DNA from: an uncultured bacterium
GTDB taxonomy: Bacteria > Cyanobacteriota > Vampirovibrionia > Gastranaerophilales > Gastranaerophilaceae
Length of the DNA: 8,325 nucleotides
NCBI GenBank assembly: GCA_945833895.1
Contig: CAMAGQ010000072.1
Span: 1-8,325 of the forward strand
Direction: 5' to 3'
A program made the position numbers and the translations under genes. The notes beneath the pieces were generated by a model, which was given only the letters and a program-made list of their open reading frames with translations, was not told the origin of the DNA and ran no database searches. Numbering within the stretch: the first letter of the stretch is position 1; every line of letters begins with the position of its first letter. Positions 1 to 4,828 of this stretch are shown here, piece after piece.

Positions 1-19
1 AGAGATGAGAGAGTAAAAT

Positions 20-190
20 ATGGCTATTAAAAATTTAAAAATATTAGACAAAAAATTAAGTGAAATATATCAAAATCAAGTGACTACAGCAGTTGCACCG
101 CAAGAACCATTTGTTGACAGGTCAGATTTATTATTTCAGCAAATGAACTTCATTGCAAGTTATAATAAGCAATTACTGCATATCGCATAA
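20..190 (+). CDS. Small hypothetical protein (56 aa)
   Basis: The reading frame is complete, from ATG at 20 to TAA at 188-190, and encodes 56 residues beginning MAIKNLKILDKKLSEIY. I do not recognise the family. The first half is lysine-rich and probably helical, a short Ala/Pro-containing stretch follows (about residues 23-31), and the end is a second likely helix. There is no signal peptide, membrane segment or cysteine. A weak purine-rich stretch (GAGAG at 9-13) lies six bases before the ATG. Two frames enter from the left edge and stop at 16 or 30, so an upstream gene may end here and this may be the last gene of an operon. The intrinsic terminator at 235-264 on the same strand supports a real transcript ending here. 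Because the frame is short, coding status is probable rather than certain. Confidence 0.55.
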   Translation: MAIKNLKILDKKLSEIYQNQVTTAVAPQEPFVDRSDLLFQQMNFIASYNKQLLHIA

Positions 191-234
191 AAAGTTTTTT
201 AACTCCAATTTAATTTTTCCCCTACAAATTTTTC

Positions 235-264
235 CCTGATTTCTTTTGAAGTCAGGTTTTTTTT
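235..264 (+). terminator. Intrinsic terminator after the 56-aa gene
   Basis: A nine-base-pair stem (235-243 with 248-256, one T-G wobble) closes a TTTT loop and is followed at once by eight T residues (257-264). This is a textbook Rho-independent terminator for + strand transcripts. It ends two bases before the recR stop codon on the other strand. Read on the minus strand the hairpin has no U tract after it, so it is at most a weak terminator for recR. Confidence 0.88.
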
Positions 265-265
265 G

Positions 266-862
266 TTAAATTTCGTGTCTGCCTTCGATTGCTTTTGCGA
301 TAGTAATTTCGTCGGCATACTCTAAATCCGCACCGACAGGAAGTCCGAAGGCAATTCTGGAAACCTTTATTCCAAACGGTTTAATCAATTTTGTCAGGTA
401 TAAACTTGTTGCTTCGCCTTCTACTGACGGGCTTAGGGCAAGTATAATTTCTTTTACTTCTTCGTTTGTAAGTCTGTTTAACAGTTCTTTTATCCTGATA
501 TCATCAGCACCAATTCCGTCCATTGGAGAAATTAGCCCTTGCAAAACGTGGTATAACCCTTTGTATTCGTTCGTTTTTTCAATTGCAATAAGGTCTTTGG
601 TTTCTGCAACAACACAAATTACCGACCTGTCACGTTGAGGGGAAGAACAAATTTCGCAAGGGCTTTGCGCAGAAAGATTGAAACAAACTTCACACGTGTG
701 AGTGTTCTGTTTTGCTTCAATCACTGCTTTTGCAAAATTTTCAACATCAGCCATAGGCATTCTGAGTAGATAAAATGCCATACGTTGAGCAGATTTCGGA
801 CCTATTGAAGGAAATTTTTGAAAATGCTCAATTAGTGATGCTATCGATTTTGGATAAATCAT
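266..862 (-). CDS. recR: Recombination mediator protein RecR
   Basis: RecR works with RecO (and RecF) to load RecA onto single-stranded DNA at gaps during recombinational repair, in the cytoplasm. The 198-residue length matches the family (about 200). Domains in order: an N-terminal helix-hairpin-helix with FPSIGPKSAQRMAFYLL (about 17-33); a four-cysteine zinc finger (C57, C60, C69, C72); a Toprim domain from about residue 80, beginning ICVVAETKDLIAIE and including SPSVEGEAT (about 144-152); and the C-terminal GLPVGADLEYADEITIAKAI segment typical of RecR. All key residues are present. The ATG overlaps the last base of the upstream ybaB stop codon, so translation is probably coupled. No separate ribosome binding site was looked for beyond this coupling. 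No strong terminator follows on this strand. Confidence 0.97.
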   Translation of the reverse strand: MIYPKSIASLIEHFQKFPSIGPKSAQRMAFYLLRMPMADVENFAKAVIEAKQNTHTCEVCFNLSAQSPCEICSSPQRDRSVICVVAETKDLIAIEKTNEYKGLYHVLQGLISPMDGIGADDIRIKELLNRLTNEEVKEIILALSPSVEGEATSLYLTKLIKPFGIKVSRIAFGLPVGADLEYADEITIAKAIEGRHEI

Positions 863-1203
863 TAGAAATTAAGCCCCGGAATGCTTATACCGCCTGTGAT
901 TTTCTTCATTTTTTCTGACATAATTTTTGAAGATTGTTCGTTGGCTTGTGACATTGCCGATGTGATTAGGTCTTCAAGCATTTCGATTGAATCAGAATCA
1001 ACTGAAGACGGGTTTTCAGGGTTGATTGCTTCCGGTGCAATTTTAATTGATTTGAATTTGCCTTGACCGTTGCAAATAACTTTGATTGAACCGTTTCCTG
1101 CAACACCGGTAATTTCCAAATCTTCTAATTCTTTTTGAACTTCAACTGCTTTACTTTGTGCTTTTTGAACAGTTTTCATAATGTTCATTAAATTCATACC
1201 CAT
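862..1203 (-). CDS. ybaB: YbaB/EbfC family nucleoid-associated protein
   Basis: Members of this family are small dimeric DNA-binding proteins that coat the nucleoid, and their gene is commonly found directly before recR, as here. The 113-residue length is usual (about 105-115). The N-terminal part (about 5-30) is the typical helix rich in K, Q and E (NIMKTVQKAQSKAVEVQKEL). The middle shows the conserved beta strands with GVAGNGSIKVICNGQGKFKSIKI (split here as about 34-56), and the end has a helix followed by a glycine-rich tail (TGGISIPGL). The start at 1203 is supported by AAGGAG on the minus strand (plus positions 1211-1216), seven bases upstream; an ATG two codons further in is a weaker alternative. 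It leads a two-gene unit with recR. dnaX, which often precedes this pair, is absent here. Confidence 0.95.
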   Translation of the reverse strand: MGMNLMNIMKTVQKAQSKAVEVQKELEDLEITGVAGNGSIKVICNGQGKFKSIKIAPEAINPENPSSVDSDSIEMLEDLITSAMSQANEQSSKIMSEKMKKITGGISIPGLNF

Positions 1204-1210
1204 GTTTTTT

Positions 1211-1216
1211 CTCCTT
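1211..1216 (-). promoter_or_regulatory. Ribosome binding site of ybaB
   Basis: The minus strand reads AAGGAG followed by seven bases and the ATG at 1203. This fixes the ybaB start. It also bears on the opposite gene, because any N-terminal extension of the protease would have to be encoded across this site. Confidence 0.85.
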
Positions 1217-1255
1217 AGTCTGTATTTATTTTGTAGTAACTCACTTTTCTTATAT

Positions 1256-1279
1256 TACAATTTATTATACAATAAAAAT
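1256..1279. promoter_or_regulatory. Divergent promoter region, ybaB-recR / metalloprotease
   Basis: The 76 bases between ybaB and the protease start are very AT-rich and must drive both directions. At 1263-1269 the sequence TATTATA reads as TATTAT on the + strand and as TATAAT on the minus strand, so the two -10 elements may overlap. Two further + strand -10-like TACAAT hexamers lie at 1256-1261 and 1268-1273. The second is six bases before the ATG at 1280, which would make the protease mRNA essentially leaderless. No good -35 is visible in either direction, so the assignment is tentative. Confidence 0.4.
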
Positions 1280-2071
1280 ATGGAGAAAAAAACTTATTTA
1301 CAAGAATCTGTTAAAAACGGGCGATTAATCCGTTGGAGTTTTATGCCGTTGAAGGTTTATATTGCCCCGATGAAGTTCTACTCAAAACGCGGACAGGATG
1401 CCAAGTACAGAGGTTTGGTAAAACGTGCAATGGATGAATGGCACAAGGTTTCAAACGGAAAAGTTTCATTCGTTATTGTCGATAACCTAAACAGTTCAAA
1501 TGTAAATATTGAATGGAAACGAGTAGAGCGGCAGGCTTTGGGCTACTGTTATTTCCATTATGACAAAGCAAACAGGCTTTACAGTGCGGAAGTTTCTATC
1601 GGGTTGACTGACGGACTTGTTCACGCAGATTATATGGACGAAGGCGAGGTTTATCATACAATATTGCACGAAATCGGACACGCTGTCGGGTTAGGGCATA
1701 GTCCGTTCAAGCAGGATATAATGTACACTCCGCACCAGAAAGGAGTTTTGCACGTCGGACAAGGCGACAGGCTTTCCGTTAATTGGCTTTATACATTCCC
1801 TCAAGGTAAATCGGTTGCCGAAATTGCCTCAAAATACGGGGTTGGTGGAAGTGACTTGGATGAAGTGGTTGCAAAAATTCTTGCCAAAGAAGCAAAAACA
1901 GATTTTGAAAAAGTAAAAGATAACGTTAAATCTGAACCTGAGAGGAATTTACTTGACGAATCAGAAAGTATTGCAAACCTGAAAAAATATCACATGGCAT
2001 TGCAAAATATAAAATTTTCGAGTGAATTGACCGAGCAAATACGAAAATTTCACAGAGATACAAGTTCTTAG
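1280..2071 (+). CDS. Matrixin/metzincin-type zinc metalloprotease
   Basis: A 263-residue protein (from ATG 1280) predicted to cleave peptide bonds with a catalytic zinc. The zinc site is HEIGHAVGLGH (about residues 130-140): three zinc-binding histidines (H130, H134, H140) and the catalytic glutamate E131. It is followed by a Met-turn DIMYTP (M148), the pattern of M10-like metzincins. An RWSFMPLKVYI segment near residues 18-28 fits the first strand of such domains. A charged, probably helical tail of about 85 residues follows the catalytic domain and matches nothing I know. The frame stays open upstream to ATG codons at 1181 and 1202, which would add a hydrophobic signal-like stretch. Those starts overlap ybaB or its ribosome binding site and lack their own, so 1280 is preferred, although it too lacks a Shine-Dalgarno site. 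Without the extension the enzyme would be cytoplasmic. Substrate unknown. Confidence 0.85.
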   Translation: MEKKTYLQESVKNGRLIRWSFMPLKVYIAPMKFYSKRGQDAKYRGLVKRAMDEWHKVSNGKVSFVIVDNLNSSNVNIEWKRVERQALGYCYFHYDKANRLYSAEVSIGLTDGLVHADYMDEGEVYHTILHEIGHAVGLGHSPFKQDIMYTPHQKGVLHVGQGDRLSVNWLYTFPQGKSVAEIASKYGVGGSDLDEVVAKILAKEAKTDFEKVKDNVKSEPERNLLDESESIANLKKYHMALQNIKFSSELTEQIRKFHRDTSS

Positions 2072-2127
2072 CAGAAAAATTCCCCCAAAAACCTTTACAC
2101 ATATTCATAATTGTTTATTTTTTTGAT

Positions 2128-2159
2128 TATTTATCCTATAATACGGATAAGGATAAATA
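2128..2159 (+). promoter_or_regulatory. dnaN promoter -10 within an inverted repeat
   Basis: A consensus TATAAT lies at 2137-2142, about 35 bases before the dnaN start; the -35 region (about 2114-2119, TTTATT) is weak. The -10 is enclosed by a perfect nine-base inverted repeat, 2128-2136 and 2151-2159. A nested six-base copy pairs TTATCC (2131-2136) with GGATAA (2145-2150). The GGATAA unit is repeated in tandem (2145-2150 and 2151-2156). Such symmetry around a -10 suggests a protein-binding operator. The TTATCC units match the first six bases of the DnaA box TTATCCACA, so DnaA is a possible but unproven regulator. Confidence 0.6.
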
Positions 2160-2163
2160 TATT

Positions 2164-2169
2164 AAGGAG
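2164..2169 (+). promoter_or_regulatory. Ribosome binding site of dnaN
   Basis: AAGGAG sits seven bases before the ATG at 2177. It decides the start in favour of 2177 over an in-frame ATG 22 codons upstream at 2111, which would place the promoter and operator inside the coding region. Confidence 0.92.
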
Positions 2170-2176
2170 TAATCAA

Positions 2177-3298
2177 ATGAAATTTATTGTCAGAAAAGAT
2201 GATATATATAGCGGGATTAAGATTGTAGAAAATGCGACTTCACAAAAGGCGGTTCAACCTGTATTTTACAATATACTGATTGAAACAATCGACAATAATT
2301 CAATAAAATTAACCGCAACGGATACAGTTTTAACCATGATAACTTCAGTTGATGCTCAAGTTGAGGAATCCGGCAGTATTACGCTTCCTGCCAAAAAATT
2401 GACGGAAATCGTTTCAAAGCTTGACAATGACCTTATAACCTTTGAAGTGGAAGAGGGAGGAACAAGCGTAAACATTTCTTGTCAGAAATCAAAATTTGAT
2501 ATTATCGGAATTTCTGCAAGTGAGTTTCCGTCAGAAATTCGCAACTATGAAATTGATGAAACAAAATGTTTTGATGTTGAGTTAAAGCCGTTTATAAAAG
2601 CCGTAAGACAAGCAGGATTTGCCGCAGCAAATTATGAAGTCAGCAACCTGTTATCAGGTATTGTTTGCGACTTTTCTAACGGGATTCTTGAAATCGCATC
2701 AACAGACGGCAACAGACTTGCCAGAGTAAGAGAAAAAATTAACAGTGATATAACAGAGCAAATCCAGTTGATTATTCCGTCAAGAACACTGAATGAATTT
2801 GTCAAAGTCGGCTCATTTGTTGAAGATGAGATGATTAAAATCTGTAAAGACAAATCTACAATCGTGTTCAAAACAGAAAAAACGCTTACGATTTCAAGAT
2901 TATTAGACGGTCAATATCCGAAATATAACCAATTAATTCCGTCAGAGACCCCGAAAAAAGCAATCGTTAACGTTGCACAATTGACTGCGGCTCTGGGCAG
3001 AGTTTCGGTTATGATAAACGACAAAACAAGCATTGTGAAAATGTTGTTCGCTGATAACGAATTGACAATGTATGCAGACACACCGGATTCAGGTAAATCG
3101 GAAGATAAGATTGATATTCAGTATTCATCAGAAGAATTGTTGATAGCGTTTAACTATAAATTTGTCTTGGATGTATTAAAATACATTGATAGTGAAGAAG
3201 TCATAATCGGCTTGAACGCAAGTTTGTCGGCAACCGTGCTTAAACCAAACAGCGAAGATGACTTTATTTGCTTGATTATGCCTGTCCAGATTAAATAA
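2177..3298 (+). CDS. dnaN: DNA polymerase III beta subunit (sliding clamp)
   Basis: The beta clamp is a dimeric ring that encircles DNA and tethers the replicative polymerase and other clamp-binding partners. The 373 residues from ATG 2177 match the family length (about 366-380) and hold the three clamp folds: about 1-120, 125-250 and 255-373. Recognisable family motifs are the N-terminal MKFIVRKDDI, STDGNRLA (about 175-182), SRLLDGQYPKYNQLIP (about 240-255), FNYKFVLDVL (about 325-334) and the C-terminal MPVQIK, which lines the partner-binding pocket. Nothing is truncated. The gene has its own promoter and a strong ribosome binding site. dnaA and recF, frequent dnaN neighbours, are not in the window, and no origin-like cluster of DnaA boxes is seen beyond the few box-like units in the promoter. 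Transcription meets the opposing gene that ends at 3569. Confidence 0.97.
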   Translation: MKFIVRKDDIYSGIKIVENATSQKAVQPVFYNILIETIDNNSIKLTATDTVLTMITSVDAQVEESGSITLPAKKLTEIVSKLDNDLITFEVEEGGTSVNISCQKSKFDIIGISASEFPSEIRNYEIDETKCFDVELKPFIKAVRQAGFAAANYEVSNLLSGIVCDFSNGILEIASTDGNRLARVREKINSDITEQIQLIIPSRTLNEFVKVGSFVEDEMIKICKDKSTIVFKTEKTLTISRLLDGQYPKYNQLIPSETPKKAIVNVAQLTAALGRVSVMINDKTSIVKMLFADNELTMYADTPDSGKSEDKIDIQYSSEELLIAFNYKFVLDVLKYIDSEEVIIGLNASLSATVLKPNSEDDFICLIMPVQIK

Positions 3299-3312
3299 AA
3301 TCGGAATTGCAT

Positions 3313-3345
3313 AAGGGGATAAGGTTTTAAATAATAAATCCCCTT
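3313..3345 (+). other. Hairpin downstream of dnaN
   Basis: AAGGGGAT (3313-3320) pairs perfectly with ATCCCCTT (3338-3345) around a 17-base AT-rich loop. It lies 14 bases after the dnaN stop and may protect or define the 3' end of the mRNA. It lacks a T tract on either strand, so it is not a standard intrinsic terminator. Confidence 0.45.
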
Positions 3346-3362
3346 CACACATTGGGACACTA

Positions 3363-3464
3363 CCCGAACCGGCGAACTTGTGAGCCGTGTGAGACTGCGT
3401 GCCGTATGGCTGAGGGTTGAATTTCTTAATGAACGGAGTGAATTTAGAAATTCGGGAGAGGGTT
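3363..3464 (-). repeat. GC-rich intergenic repeat-like block, copy A
   Basis: The non-coding stretch 3299-3568 between the converging dnaN and 310-aa genes contains a block far richer in G+C (36 of 60 bases over 3361-3420) than its surroundings. Read on the minus strand it shares ordered short matches with the right edge of the window: AACCCT, GAATTT, ACTCC, ACGGC(T)ACGCAGT, GGCTCA and GTTCGC. It also contains an 11-of-12-bp inverted repeat (3419-3430 with 3442-3453) and can form other local stems, for example 3344-3350 with 3387-3393. I read it as a diverged dispersed intergenic element; a structured RNA is the alternative. The rest of the gap (3465-3568) shows only a small GTCA-AGAA-TGAC hairpin at 3478-3489. 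Confidence 0.45.
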
Positions 3465-3568
3465 TGATGAATTATTCGTCAAGAATGACAGGGGTAAATA
3501 TACGGGCAATAAAAATCATCGCCCTCAGAATGTCGGTGTAATTTTGAGTTCTCAGGAGTTCTATACAT

Positions 3569-4501
3569 TTACCCCTTATTTTCTCTAATCTTTTTTGCGG
3601 CAAGGGATAATTTATCTTTAAATTGAGGATATGCTGTCCAGAATTTTTTATAAAATATTTTGAGCGTATAATCTTCCTTTTCAGATATCTGTTGTTTTTT
3701 CGCCTGTTTTGCAAGGGCGGTTAGAACAAAATTCTGCTGTTCGCGGCTGAATTGTGACATTATCAATTTTACCTCAGGACATAAATCCCACATACCTTTT
3801 AAACTTTTTGAAATTTTTTCTCTCCGTTCAGGATGTATTGCATCATATTCATACATTCTTTGTGATTGGGCTTTGCGATATTCGTCAGTTTTACAACCTT
3901 GTGCTGCAATTTTATTTAATTCGCGTCTTTTTTCAGGGTTTGCTTTGTTCCATGCTTTTGTTTTTTCTGCAATTTTTCTGTTTCCTGCTTCGTCAGATGC
4001 TTTCAATAACGTTTTGTATCTGGTATCAAACCCTATAAAATTTATTTTTTTCAATGAAAACTCCAAAGAATTTCTGTTTCTCATCCCGAGCATTTGGGCT
4101 ATTTCATCTTTAGTTTTTAGGTTTCCCCAATATTCTTGCAAAATATTCAGCCCAAAATTTTCTATCATTCTTCCGGGACTGTTTACTGAAGATTTTTTCA
4201 CCGGAACAGTCGGAAGTACTCCGCTAAATTCAGGATACGCCTTTATCATATCGGCAAATGTTTTACACGACAATATAGGTCTGTATAATTTTTCATGAAT
4301 TTTTAACAACGACTCTGTAGTATTTTCGTTTTGGTCAAGAAGTTCTTGCACATAAGTTCGTACACGTTTCGGTATAACTTGACTGTGATGTTCCATTATA
4401 TACTTAAGGCTTAACGGTTTGCCTTTTGCACCAAAAGTTAAGTTGTCCGATTTGTAATTGTTATAATAATTAGGATTGTAGGATAGATAATTTATTTGCA
4501 T
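3569..4501 (-). CDS. Hypothetical protein with iterated aromatic-Pro-Glu repeats
   Basis: A 310-residue protein of unknown function. It begins MQINYLSYNP and carries FGAK at 23-26; from memory, that N-terminal style is common in Gastranaerophilales proteins. Residues about 128-160 (LKTKDEIAQMLGMRNRNSLE onward) look like a helix-turn-helix. Then come similar units with an aromatic residue, a few residues, Pro, Glu or Gln and basic residues: AWNKANPEKR (182-191), MYEYDAIHPERR (216-227), MWDLCPEVK (237-245) and FWTAYPQFK (287-295), with a fainter one at MIKAYPEF (85-92). The basic units resemble the NUMOD-type modules found near nuclease domains, so DNA binding is a reasonable guess, but no nuclease motif is present. 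The protein lacks a signal peptide or membrane segment. The start lacks a clear ribosome binding site; the conserved-looking N-terminus supports it. It follows the 69-aa gene by 42 bases and may share its transcript. Confidence 0.8.
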   Translation of the reverse strand: MQINYLSYNPNYYNNYKSDNLTFGAKGKPLSLKYIMEHHSQVIPKRVRTYVQELLDQNENTTESLLKIHEKLYRPILSCKTFADMIKAYPEFSGVLPTVPVKKSSVNSPGRMIENFGLNILQEYWGNLKTKDEIAQMLGMRNRNSLEFSLKKINFIGFDTRYKTLLKASDEAGNRKIAEKTKAWNKANPEKRRELNKIAAQGCKTDEYRKAQSQRMYEYDAIHPERREKISKSLKGMWDLCPEVKLIMSQFSREQQNFVLTALAKQAKKQQISEKEDYTLKIFYKKFWTAYPQFKDKLSLAAKKIRENKG

Positions 4502-4543
4502 ATCTATTTAAAAACGGGGAGAAAAATTTTTTGCTAGTATATT

Positions 4544-4753
4544 TTAAGGCAGACTTCTAAGGATTAAATCTATCATTTGCGGAACAGACAAATCAGTCCC
4601 GTGGCATTTTCTCATTGAATTTGGCAAAAGTCCTGTGACAGTCGACTTTTGTTCCATTAATTTTTCGGCTTTAGAATTAAGATAGTCTATTTTTTTGTTT
4701 AGACTTTTAATTTTTACGGGGATTTGATAGTTTTGAATACTAAATATTTTCAT
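4544..4753 (-). CDS. Small hypothetical protein (69 aa)
   Basis: A complete 69-residue frame beginning MKIFSIQNYQIPVKIK. The family is not recognised. Residues about 14-36 (KIKSLNKKIDYLNSKAEKLM) are a likely amphipathic or coiled-coil helix, followed by a Gly/Pro-containing linker with a single Cys-His pair (C50, H51) and a short C-terminal helix. On the minus strand GGTGA lies four bases before the ATG, a modest ribosome binding site, and TATTAT (plus positions 4768-4773) could be its -10. It lies between the SNF2 gene (75 bases upstream) and the 310-aa gene (42 bases downstream), all in the same direction. No convincing terminator separates them, so part of its expression may come by read-through. 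Confidence 0.6.
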   Translation of the reverse strand: MKIFSIQNYQIPVKIKSLNKKIDYLNSKAEKLMEQKSTVTGLLPNSMRKCHGTDLSVPQMIDLILRSLP

Positions 4754-4828
4754 CTTTCACCGTTTATATAATAACTCGTAAAAAATTAATTTGCTCATGA
4801 TTTTTATTTTACTATACAAAATTTTACA

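Noticed and set aside
2071..2176. Replication origin next to dnaN
   Set aside because: Only three imperfect DnaA-box-like units are present, all inside the promoter. There is no array of boxes, no AT-rich unwinding repeats and no dnaA gene.
3346..3470. tRNA, group II intron end or known riboswitch in the GC-rich block
   Set aside because: Some pieces look suggestive (GGGTTGAAT as a T-loop, GAGCCGTGTGAG as intron domain V), but no cloverleaf or domain V fold forms and no known riboswitch core is seen. The similarity to the right-edge block favours a repeat.
3472..3714. Open frame of 80 codons on the minus strand overlapping the end of the 310-aa gene
   Set aside because: It lies mostly in another frame of a well-supported gene, is dominated by Lys/Arg/Ile codons as expected for a shadow in AT-rich DNA, and has no ribosome binding site. 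I also considered a frameshifted C-terminus of the 310-aa protein, but that protein ends in a normal stop and the motifs do not continue in this frame.
3754..4298. Phe/Leu-rich + strand open frames that look like membrane proteins
   Set aside because: They are antisense to the Lys/Glu-rich 310-aa gene; Phe-rich translation is the expected mirror of AAA/GAA codons.
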